A stretch of DNA of 51,242 nt, taken from assembly GCA_024637225.1 (NCBI GenBank), contig JAGXFP010000048.1, positions 1 to 51,242 on the forward strand. Direction: 5' to 3'. Of the stretch, positions 17,856-24,733 are shown piece after piece (position 1 is the stretch's first letter; every line of letters starts with the position of its first letter). The notes beneath the pieces were generated by a model, which saw nothing but the letters and a program-made list of their open reading frames with translations, was not told the DNA's origin and did not search any database. The translations under genes were made by a program, and so were the position numbers. The stretch is from Desulfobacterales bacterium. Its GTDB lineage: Bacteria > Desulfobacterota > Desulfobulbia > Desulfobulbales > JAGXFP01.

Positions 17856-18545
17856 TCACGACACCCCGGAAAACTCCCTCATGCGCTGATCCCTTTTCCG
17901 CATCAGTTCCAAAAGCCTTTCCTTGCCGGAGACGGACAATCCAAAAGCATTCACTTCGGCTTGCAGATTTTCCAGGGAGCCATAACCGTATAAGTAGCCG
18001 TTCACCCTGGTGGCGGCGGTCGAATCGACCAAATCGCCATAATCGGGATACATTTTCCCGAATTCCGCCATCAGCTCCGGCGCGTGACGCAGTTTGTATT
18101 TCTGATGATAATCCTCGGCCCGGTAGAAGCCGGTATAGGGGATGATCTCGGTAAGGATCTTCCGGTTCAGACTCTTTTCGAGCCGTTCCCTGCTTGCAAG
18201 GGCCGGCTCTTTCTGAGCATCGTTATGGAAGAAGACCGCGTGCTTGTACTGGGTCGACCAGGCGGGGCTGGTCGGATTATGGCTCTGCCAGAAGATATCC
18301 AGCAGTTCCTCGTAGGCGATCAGCCGCGGATCGAAATCGATCTGAACCGTTTCGGCATGGTCGCCCAGATCGTGATAGGTGGGGTTCTCTTTGCCACCGC
18401 CTGCGTATCCCACCCGGGTGCGGATAACCCCAGCTATACTCCCGAACCGGGAGTCAGGTCCCCAGAATCATCCCAGGGCGAAAGTTGCAGTCTCTAATCT
18501 TTCCGGCACCTGCCGGTCGATCGGGGGAATTGTTGCGTTTGTCAT
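17856..18545 (-). CDS. msrA: Peptide-methionine (S)-S-oxide reductase MsrA, selenocysteine-containing
   Basis: Reduces methionine-S-sulfoxide in proteins. Reading from ATG 18545 (GGGAG site 7 nt upstream) gives 229 residues if the in-frame UGA at 18470-18468 (codon 26) is read as Sec: 'LETATFALG-U-FWGPDSRFG'. MsrA enzymes have GCFW at this point, so UGA replaces exactly the catalytic Cys. A perfect 7-bp hairpin with a GGU-containing loop starts 13 nt after the UGA, as in bacterial SECIS elements. The downstream part is ordinary MsrA ('GYAGGGKENPTYHDLGDHAE', 'VNGYLYGYGS'). No Cys occurs anywhere, so no resolving Cys exists. A GTG at 18413 would give a protein without the active site. A random nonsense mutation is the alternative, but position and hairpin argue against it. 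Confidence 0.85.
18438..18454 (-). promoter_or_regulatory. SECIS-like hairpin directing Sec insertion in msrA
   Basis: On the minus strand ACTCCCGGTTCGGGAGT folds into a perfect 7-bp stem with a GTT tip (or 6 bp with a GGTTC loop). Its apical GGU is 20-22 nt beyond the UGA (18470-18468), matching the spacing and loop of bacterial SECIS elements such as that of fdhF. Confidence 0.7.
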
Positions 18546-18716
18546 TTCATATCTCCCTGTTACCGTAATATCAGTCGCTAAACCGGATAGCCCTACAACA
18601 AATGTATAAGTCTGCGTTTGAATATGTCAAATATCGACCCGTGACTTATAGAAAAGGAAGGTTGCCGAACGGCGCACGGCAAGGAGCCCAAGGAGCCCGT
18701 TGAGCCGCCAGCCGCT

Positions 18717-19874
18717 TTAGAATAGAGGCGAGTCCAACCGGATAGGCAGGGAAAGCGAAAAGGAAAAATCATCGGCGTCATCGGTCAAGCCGATTCCCGC
18801 CGAGAGGTTCATCAGGACCCCGGGCGCCAGAAGGGTGGAACCTCCCACCAGGAAGGCGCCGATAGTCCGGTCGCTGCCATCGACCCGACGGCCGGACAGC
18901 TCGGTTTCATCCTGGTAGGTTGCCGAAAGCAGGAAGCGCAGGGAGGTCTCGGGACTGAGCGCGATGAAGCTGCCGAAGTTCGCGCCAAAGGCCGCGCCCG
19001 GCTGGACCTGCTCGTCTTCAAAAGTGTATTGATAGGAGAGCCCGCCGATAAAGGCGATGGGGTCCTGCCTTTTTATCGCGGTCAGGGAGCCGCGCAGTTC
19101 TTGGAAACCGCCTCCCAGGGCCACTCCGTTATCGCTTTTCTCGCCGCTCTCCGTGTCCCAGGTTACTCGGCCGACCAGATCGGGCCGATGCAGACCCTCG
19201 CGGAGCAGGGTCTTGGCGAACCCCAGCCGCAGATCTCCAAGAGCCGATCCGGACTCACTCGCCGAGTCGACCGGCGAGAAACCGGTGTTGGTCACGGATT
19301 CGACCTCGCTCCACCGGTAGGGGACCCCGATTTCAACCTGCGAATCCCAGGGCAGTCCCAGCCGCATGGCCAGATCGGCGGTGACACTGTCGATATTGCG
19401 CTCGGTCTGGGCGGCAACCGTCCCGCCCCCGGAAACCACAAAGCTCGGGGCGGCATCTTCCCGCCGGGAGTAACTGAAACCGGGCTCGATTTCCAGAACG
19501 CCTTCAGGAAGCAATAACGCACCTTCCCGGGTCAACGACCGCTCAAGCGCCCTTTCCGCCTCTCCCTCACTGACGACGATGGTCCCCGGTTCGCTTCCGG
19601 CATCAACCCCGGAGGCTTCTTCAAGCCCGCCGGCAGGAGCTCCAGCCGATCCGGTTGCACCACGCTCGACCCCGACCCTTCTTTCCAGTGCTTCAACCCG
19701 TTCCAGAAGTTCAAGGATAACCTGATCGCGTTCCCGCACTTTGCGTTCGAGTTCCTGAACCTGCAAGTCCTCTGCCCGACCCTTAGCCGGCAACAGGACC
19801 AGGAGGAACAAGGCAATTGCCAATCGGAGATACCCGTCTCTGCTTATTCCACAACCGATGCCCAATCTGATCAC
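18717..19874 (-). CDS. FapF-like outer-membrane protein: coiled coil, plug helix and beta-barrel
   Basis: 385 residues. Signal peptide (about 1-34), a coiled coil (about 38-69: 'VQELERKVRERDQVILELLE'), a low-complexity linker, a helix followed by 'EGALLLPEGVLEIEPGFSYS' (about 112-135), then a beta-barrel to a terminal Phe ('LPIRLDSPLF'). This order is that of FapF, the exporter of Pseudomonas functional amyloid, whose N-terminal coiled coil trimerises in the periplasm; similar barrels are often annotated simply as 'transporter'. Its ATG overlaps the stop of the C39 peptidase gene (ATGA), so the two are translationally coupled, as fapD and fapF belong to one operon. FapF identity is inferred from architecture and partner, not from an alignment. 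Exported substrate is presumably the small protein at 20864-21217. Confidence 0.75.
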   Translation of the reverse strand: MIRLGIGCGISRDGYLRLAIALFLLVLLPAKGRAEDLQVQELERKVRERDQVILELLERVEALERRVGVERGATGSAGAPAGGLEEASGVDAGSEPGTIVVSEGEAERALERSLTREGALLLPEGVLEIEPGFSYSRREDAAPSFVVSGGGTVAAQTERNIDSVTADLAMRLGLPWDSQVEIGVPYRWSEVESVTNTGFSPVDSASESGSALGDLRLGFAKTLLREGLHRPDLVGRVTWDTESGEKSDNGVALGGGFQELRGSLTAIKRQDPIAFIGGLSYQYTFEDEQVQPGAAFGANFGSFIALSPETSLRFLLSATYQDETELSGRRVDGSDRTIGAFLVGGSTLLAPGVLMNLSAGIGLTDDADDFSFSLSLPIRLDSPLF

Positions 19875-20509
19875 CTCAACATTAAGAGTTCCGAAGCGCG
19901 TGGCCTTAACCGGCCCGGCGGGGCAAGAGCGCCCGATTTTTTCACCACGAAGCCGACCCGGCCAAGGTCACGATATTCGATCCAGCCGTTCATGAACTTG
20001 GCAATCGACATCGAAACATTGCCGAAAGCCGGATCGGCGAGCAGCACCTTGCTTGCGGCAGCACCGCGGAAGACCACGAAATGGGGAAAGCCCTGCAGGT
20101 TCACCGGCAGGATAATCGGGGCATGCTCAACGAGATCGGGGAAGGTCATCCGGCCGAGTCCTGCTCCCTGATAGCCGAGACCTTCGACGTAGCGCTTCAG
20201 GTCGAGAAGGGAGAAGCCCCGACGGAAACGGACCAGATCGGGATTAGCAATATACTCTCCGCGCCTGATCAAACCGAGGGCGACTGATCTTTCGGTGACC
20301 GGCACCCCGTACTGATAACGCAGGATAGTGGCCAGGGCCGCCGCCGCGCAGCTTAACTCCCACTGCTGGAGGACTACGTTCCGATGCCGTCTTTCAACCA
20401 ATGAGCGGACCGGCGCTGAAGAATCGGGTGAGGCGGCAGCGCTGCCGGCCGGGTAAATGGCCTGCGCCAGCCAGAATAAAATCACGGCGGGTATGGTCCG
20501 CTTGAGCAT
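19871..20509 (-). CDS. Periplasmic C39-family peptidase, FapD-like
   Basis: 212 residues from the ATG at 20509 (an upstream ATG at 20593 would precede the signal peptide by 28 odd residues). A signal peptide (about 1-25, 'YPAGSAAAS') is followed by a C39-type papain-like domain. The nucleophile lies in 'WELSCAAAALATILRYQYG', the His in 'FPHFVVFRG' and the Asp in 'LLADPAFGN'; the family's 'GFSLLDLKRYVEGLGY' is present. C39 peptidases normally cleave after double-glycine leaders and are fused to ABC exporters; this one is free-standing and exported, like FapD. It overlaps the FapF-like gene by 4 bp and lies downstream of a secreted protein with a double-glycine motif, its likely substrate. Catalytic residues appear intact. 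Confidence 0.82.
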   Translation of the reverse strand: MLKRTIPAVILFWLAQAIYPAGSAAASPDSSAPVRSLVERRHRNVVLQQWELSCAAAALATILRYQYGVPVTERSVALGLIRRGEYIANPDLVRFRRGFSLLDLKRYVEGLGYQGAGLGRMTFPDLVEHAPIILPVNLQGFPHFVVFRGAAASKVLLADPAFGNVSMSIAKFMNGWIEYRDLGRVGFVVKKSGALAPPGRLRPRASELLMLR

Positions 20510-20642
20510 AAGTAGTCCCGAATAAATATATAGGGCCCCGCAGAACGTTAGACCTCTCAGCCGGGAGGTCGGCGCACCACGGGTCAGGGTCACTTGCCAA
20601 CCGGAGAATTCCGGTCGGCGTTAGTTGCCGGGATTATTTTAT

Positions 20643-20862
20643 CCTGAATCCGTGACGGCTTAGCCCATTGATTCACGATATATGGTTGTTATTAAGTCAA
20701 ATATAGATGGTGATCCGTGGCGGCTGGAATGCACCCGCCGCCCTTCGGGGCGCCCGATAACGGCGCATCTGCGGCGTTGGCAACTCGTTGATTTACCATC
20801 AGTATTATCAACATAGTTGCCGCCTTGCATCTGCACCGTTCTCGAACGCTCACGGATTCAGG
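20643..20862. mobile_element. MITE-like element, family 1, copy a (with 5-bp target duplication)
   Basis: Terminal inverted repeats CCTGAATCCGT (20643-20653) and ACGGATTCAGG (20852-20862) are flanked by the direct repeat TTTAT (20638-20642 and 20863-20867). Internally there is the family's GC-rich palindrome GCCGCCCTTCGGGGCGCCC near 20734-20757, and about 90 bp absent from copy b. No transposase is encoded. It lies between the double-glycine protein gene and the C39 peptidase gene, and the TAA stop of the former sits inside the right target duplication. Confidence 0.8.
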
Positions 20863-20863
20863 T

Positions 20864-21217
20864 TTATTCCTGGAAATACCAGATTGCCGTATAGCATCTA
20901 TCGCCCGGCTGAGCATGAGGTCCCTCGGGAACGCCTGCCCCGTTGTCATTGGTCGCGAGCATGGGAACCGAAACCTCCGGGCCGAGAATGGTATAATGTC
21001 CTTCGCCGATCATCGCGCCCCGGGGGCTGTTCATGACCGCAGAGGTGAAGATTACCGGGCAGACAAAACCGGTTGGAGTGGGTTTGCCGCCGGCGGCGAC
21101 CGAATCCATCTGGGCATCGCTCAGCGAGACCGGAGCGGCATAAGCGGCAGAAGTCAGAAGACCCACTGCGGATAAGGCCACCATCATTTTCAGCGTATTT
21201 TTAGTAAATTTTTTCAT
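20864..21217 (-). CDS. Small secreted protein with Sec signal and double-glycine leader motif
   Basis: 117 residues from the ATG at 21217, preceded by GGAGG with 6-nt spacing. Residues 1-26 are a Sec signal peptide ('VALSAVGLLTSAAYA'). Immediately after comes 'LSDAQMDSVAAGG', which has the form of a double-glycine leader recognised by C39 peptidases. The predicted product after GG is about 73 residues, begins 'KPTPTGFVCPVIF', and has two Cys that could form a disulfide ('FVCPV', 'DRCYT'). No family was recognised. A free periplasmic C39 peptidase and a FapF-like barrel are encoded just downstream on the same strand, so Sec export, GG cleavage and outer-membrane export are proposed. It could be a surface fibre subunit or a secreted peptide; undecided. 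Confidence 0.75.
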   Translation of the reverse strand: MKKFTKNTLKMMVALSAVGLLTSAAYAAPVSLSDAQMDSVAAGGKPTPTGFVCPVIFTSAVMNSPRGAMIGEGHYTILGPEVSVPMLATNDNGAGVPEGPHAQPGDRCYTAIWYFQE

Positions 21218-21255
21218 TTTGAACCTCCATTCTTTTATCATTTAAAAAACCAGCA

Positions 21256-21301
21256 ACCCTTGATCCATTTTAGTCATTAAAAACATGAGCGAGTCAAGGG
21301 T
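21256..21301 (-). promoter_or_regulatory. Promoter/inverted repeat upstream of the double-glycine protein gene
   Basis: ACCCTTGA (21256-21263) and TCAAGGGT (21294-21301) are a perfect 8-bp inverted repeat. On the minus strand the same segment contains TTGACT and TAAAAT separated by 19 bp (a long spacer for sigma-70). The -35-like hexamer lies in one arm of the repeat, so a regulator binding there could block or aid transcription. Both readings are tentative. Confidence 0.35.
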
Positions 21302-21957
21302 AAAAATTGAATTAACCCGGCTTTTCCAGTGGAGTAAAAACATGGTGAAAAGCACCTGTCCACGAAACTGGCGGGGGAAATCCATAAAACCACCGGATAT
21401 GACGGCTCCGCCATTATTGATGGCAATGGCCCCATGGCATCATTTCCTGAAAAAGAGCCCCTGGCAGACTTCCAAGTTGCCAGGTTACGACGCTGTTCCG
21501 CGCCGTTCAGCGGTTCCGGACACACCATTCCAGTAACACTATCCATAATTATTTAAATAGGGATATGGGGGGCTGGTGAACTCGTTAACTTAAAGATTAT
21601 GCGATATCGGATTATTCATCAAATTCAATAACTTCCTGGCGCCCAACCTATTGTTTTTATGTCATTTGTTTGACCACATAGACTCAGCTTGATTTTATGT
21701 TGGCAGCCGTTATATCATTTCGTTAACAGCAGTCCATGGCATGGCATAAATGCTGCTGACTTTGGAAAATTAATGACTGACAGGTAAATTTCGAAGCTTA
21801 TAAAGGTTGGAATCAGGCGGGGCCGGAAATTTTTCGCTTCACCCGAAAAACCTGATTCTGATCACCCCACCCGCCCGACTCGCGAGGGCGAAGAAGAAGG
21901 CAAGACGCATTTCGCCGGCAGCGGGTTCGAAACGGGTGGCACCGAGAGGATTAAGTC
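21302..21957. other. Intergenic region with a possible gene remnant
   Basis: 656 bp without a complete gene. A stop-free plus-strand frame at 21341-21556 reads like the end of a real protein ('HLSTKLAGEIHKTTGYDGSA', then 'IIDGNGPMASF') but has no start codon before it. The rest is AT-rich up to about 21800. An inverted repeat GAATCAGG/CCTGATTC occurs at about 21810-21858. Confidence 0.4.
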
Positions 21958-23223
21958 ATGAAGGCAATATTGCAGAAAGTGCTGCTGGTGGCGTTGTCAG
22001 GGTTCACACTCACGTTCGCCGGATGTGGCGGTGGGGACGACGATGCGCCGGTCCAATCGTTTCCGTCCACCGTCGTGTCCCCGCTTGCGCTTCCCGGGCC
22101 AAACACCGTGGCGTGCAGCAACATCGCCCAGGACTTCAGCCGGGTATTGCCCGGCGAGGAAGCTAAGAGCTACTGGGAAGGCACGCCCGCGGCAGACGGC
22201 ACTCCACGCTATGTGACAGATCTACTCGCTGACCCGGCGAATACCCCGACAGTCCTCATCACTGCGCCGAGCGACCCTGACCTCTACGGGTCGTTTGTCG
22301 GACAACAGCTCGAATTTGTGTTGTTTACCTGTTATCCGACCACCCCGGAGAATCCCAGTGCCGACTACCCGCTGCCGACGGGAGACGTCGTGCCGCATAT
22401 GCAGGTCGGCGCGGACCCGCCACTTCTCGCCGACCCCGCGGCTCGCTATCCGATGCTCGCCTTTGCTCATGGCTACCGCGGCAGCCCGCTCACCAGTGAT
22501 TATCTTGCGGCGATGTCCGTGTTCGCGAGCTACGGTTATATCGTCGTGGCTCCGTTTTACGGGGACCCACACTTTACCGATCTCACAGTCGACAACCTCA
22601 GCGACGCCGTAGCGTTATTGGCGAATCTAAGCGATTTCACCGCGCTTCAGGCCTTGCGGGCACTTGCGACGCGGGCTGCGCTCGATCTGATGCTCTCGGA
22701 CCCGCAATGGCTCGACCACATCGACGCAACACAGATTGGAGGATTCGGGGCGAGTATGGGTGGCGAGACCTTGCTGCTGCTGGGAGGTGCCGGATTGACC
22801 ACGTCGCTGGACTTTGAGCATACCCAGGTAACCGTCGACCCGCGCCTCAAGGCGGCGGTAGGCTATGTACCGTTTTTCGGAGAACTTTTCCTGCCGGCGT
22901 TCGGGCGCGACCAGAGTGGGCTCAGCGGCGTCACACTGCCGTTTCTAGCTATCAGTGGAACGGAGGACACCTTAGCGCCGATCATCATGGCGGAACAAGG
23001 CATCAATCAGCTCAGCGGGACGCGCGAACTCGTGTCGCTGGCCGGTGTAACACACGATTTCGATGTCGCGTCGACCAATGACATCTACACTTGGGCACTA
23101 ACGTTTCTCGACGCGGAGGTTCGGGAGAATCCGGCCGCGCGCCAGAAGTTGTCGACGATGGCGAGCGTGGAGGGTGGAGGCGACGACCGCGTGGTGATTC
23201 CCTATAATGGACCGGCTGAGTAA
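21958..23223 (+). CDS. Alpha/beta-hydrolase lipoprotein
   Basis: 421-residue predicted lipoprotein hydrolase. Lipobox 'TFAGC' (Cys about 22), then a Gly/Asp-rich spacer. The hydrolase domain has 'MLAFAHGYRGSP' (oxyanion/HG region, about residue 165), a nucleophile elbow 'GGFGASMGGE' with Ser about residue 265, an acid residue candidate in 'ISGTEDTLAP' and a His in 'LAGVTHDFD'. This resembles dienelactone-hydrolase/PAF-acetylhydrolase-like proteins; substrate unknown. AGAGG precedes the ATG. Codon choice (many GCG, ACG, GTG, CGC) differs from the GCC/ACC/GAA-rich neighbours, which suggests acquisition by transfer. It stands alone between minus-strand groups. Confidence 0.75.
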   Translation: MKAILQKVLLVALSGFTLTFAGCGGGDDDAPVQSFPSTVVSPLALPGPNTVACSNIAQDFSRVLPGEEAKSYWEGTPAADGTPRYVTDLLADPANTPTVLITAPSDPDLYGSFVGQQLEFVLFTCYPTTPENPSADYPLPTGDVVPHMQVGADPPLLADPAARYPMLAFAHGYRGSPLTSDYLAAMSVFASYGYIVVAPFYGDPHFTDLTVDNLSDAVALLANLSDFTALQALRALATRAALDLMLSDPQWLDHIDATQIGGFGASMGGETLLLLGGAGLTTSLDFEHTQVTVDPRLKAAVGYVPFFGELFLPAFGRDQSGLSGVTLPFLAISGTEDTLAPIIMAEQGINQLSGTRELVSLAGVTHDFDVASTNDIYTWALTFLDAEVRENPAARQKLSTMASVEGGGDDRVVIPYNGPAE

Positions 23224-23386
23224 CTTTTCCGATCCGATAAGGCAGTCATCATGCCTACCGTGGCAAAAAGTTCTCTTTTTGACAACCGATTTTGCTTTGA
23301 GCCAGTTTGGTGACAAGACAACAGCAGCCCGGAAGGGTTATCATGACTTAACCCTGTATTGGAGCAGGGGCATGAAGCTTAACGAG

Positions 23387-23406
23387 AAAAAAAGGGGCCA
23401 TTCCCC
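23387..23406 (-). terminator. Short Rho-independent terminator-like hairpin
   Basis: On the minus strand GGGGAATGGCCCC followed by seven T lies about 40 bp after the stop of the SH3/coiled-coil gene. The stem is only 4 bp, so efficiency is uncertain. Confidence 0.4.
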
Positions 23407-23446
23407 GAACAAAAAACACTCCCGGGATTTTTTTACGGCTTCCCGC

Positions 23447-24124
23447 TTATAGTCTGGTCCTTTTCTTCCTGGAAGCCTTGCCGATTACCCAGCCGAAGAA
23501 TAATACTCCGCCCCCGGCCAGAAACCACCTTACCGCGCCGGTGCGCATAAGATCGGAATTCTCGGCCGTCAGTGATCGGACTTCGGTGGCAAGTTTTTCA
23601 TTGGTCTCCTTGAGGAGGTCACGTTCATTTGTAACTTCCACTACCTCCGCAGAATCCTTCAGAAGAGTGTTATATTTTTCAGTGACCGCGCGCAGTTCTT
23701 CTTGAGTGTTTGCCAGGGCCTGGTTGAGTTCGTTGATATTTCCGGTCAACTCCCCTCCTTCCCGGGAGGACTGGGTCAGTTCCGCCTTGGCCCGGGCTAA
23801 TTGTCCCCGAACCTTTTCAAGCTGATTTTCCAGACGGGAGATGGTCATGGCTTTGGGGGTCTCTTTGCTGAGATATTGACTCAGAACATATCCCTCTTCC
23901 CCGCTTCTCAGCCTGACTTTGACATATTTGTCCCCCTCCGTCCTCTCGACAACTTCCAAAGGGGTCCCGGTTTCAAGGGTCTGCAATATCTTGTGCTCCG
24001 TACTATTGCCCCGCCGGAAGGTGATGACCAATTGATCGGAGACATACACCGTTTCCGCCGCGGCAATGGCGGGAATGAGCAGACAAGCAAACAGTAACAC
24101 TACGAACTTCCGTGAAAATCTCAT
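23447..24124 (-). CDS. SH3-domain, coiled-coil, membrane-anchored protein (TIGR04211-like)
   Basis: 225 residues from the ATG at 24124 (AGGAG about 9 nt upstream; another in-frame ATG at 24148 is possible). Signal peptide (about 1-24, 'IPAIAAAET'), an SH3-type domain (about 25-90: 'VRLRSGEEGYVLSQYLS'), a long coiled coil (about 95-190, 'LENQLEKVRGQLARAKAELT'), and a C-terminal transmembrane anchor ('WFLAGGGVLFFGWVIG') with basic tail 'KASRKKRTRL'. This matches the 'SH3 domain protein, SH3-and-anchor' family (TIGR04211), found across proteobacteria; exact role unknown, probably envelope/cell-wall associated. Single-gene unit with a hairpin after it. Confidence 0.85.
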   Translation of the reverse strand: MRFSRKFVVLLFACLLIPAIAAAETVYVSDQLVITFRRGNSTEHKILQTLETGTPLEVVERTEGDKYVKVRLRSGEEGYVLSQYLSKETPKAMTISRLENQLEKVRGQLARAKAELTQSSREGGELTGNINELNQALANTQEELRAVTEKYNTLLKDSAEVVEVTNERDLLKETNEKLATEVRSLTAENSDLMRTGAVRWFLAGGGVLFFGWVIGKASRKKRTRL

Positions 24125-24597
24125 GATTATTTTTCTCCTGATGCGCACCGCGTTCCGGCAGCATCTTTCCTGATTATTTTACCGGTCAAAAGATCCAGCG
24201 CTCTATGCAAGGAGTGAACAAACCAGTTGATGGGCGGCTCTCTAAAGTTCAGAGGAGTCGCAAAATTTACCAAAATTAATGGTGCGTGCGCCTTGAATAG
24301 GCGCCTTGTTTTTCGAATATACCCATTCACGGATCATTCGGCAAATGGGTAGCGGTGATATTTAAAAATAAGAACCGTGCCGAGATCCGTTCGCGTTCTA
24401 TGGAAAATCTCAAATACCCCCATCCGTGGTCATCAATATTTTCCGACAAGTCATCACAAACTCCCATTTCCGACGGAAGATGAAATGTTCCGGGGGTTCG
24501 CGAACGGATATGCCCGTGGATATGCTCCGGTCCAGGCCGATAAATTGGAAGGCAAAAACTTTTATTGGAAAATTCAGGAACTTGCAGAATTAAACCC
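24125..24597. other. Intergenic region, no confident gene
   Basis: 473 bp. A plus-strand frame from 24377 (internal ATG 24485 with a GGAAG just before) runs to 24607 and ends 'QELAELNPFT', its TGA being supplied by the adjacent mobile element. It has no recognisable family and could be a truncated gene; not called. No other structure was found. Confidence 0.4.
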
Positions 24598-24602
24598 TTT
24601 TA

Positions 24603-24731
24603 CCTGAATCCGTGACGGCTTCTAGAATAACTTTACTTTATCGGTTTGTTGTTACGTGAAATAATCGTTTTTTCACTTATTTGTTTCGATTCACCCGCCA
24701 CCCTTGCGGGGCGCCCGATAACGGATTCAGG
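24603..24731. mobile_element. MITE-like element, family 1, copy b (with 5-bp target duplication)
   Basis: 129 bp with perfect 11-bp terminal inverted repeats (CCTGAATCCGT at 24603-24613, ACGGATTCAGG at 24721-24731), flanked by TTTTA direct repeats (24598-24602 and 24732-24736). The left module is CCTGAATCCGTGACGGCT, the middle is AT-rich, and the right module has CCCTTGCGGGGCGCCCGATAA. The stop codon of the nitroreductase gene lies inside the right target duplication. Non-coding; would need a transposase in trans. Confidence 0.82.
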
Positions 24732-24733
24732 TT

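Noticed and set aside
17856..18413. MsrA called from the GTG at 18413 as a shorter, intact gene
   Set aside because: That product lacks the catalytic segment altogether, has no ribosome site at the GTG, and ignores the clearly homologous sequence continuing upstream through the UGA.
21277..21546. Minus-strand open frame starting MDSVTGMV, considered as a second double-glycine protein
   Set aside because: A stop codon lies just upstream of the Met, there is no signal peptide and no GG motif.
21341..21556. Open plus-strand frame that reads like a protein C-terminus (GYDGSAIIDGNG), vaguely Roadblock-like
   Set aside because: No start codon or ribosome site, and the resemblance is too weak; at most a gene remnant.
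21910..21950. GGGTTCGAAAC resembling a tRNA T-loop
   Set aside because: The flanking bases do not form a T-stem, acceptor stem or anticodon arm.
24377..24607. Small plus-strand open frame ending at the MITE
   Set aside because: No family resemblance, and its stop comes from the mobile element; coding is not supported.
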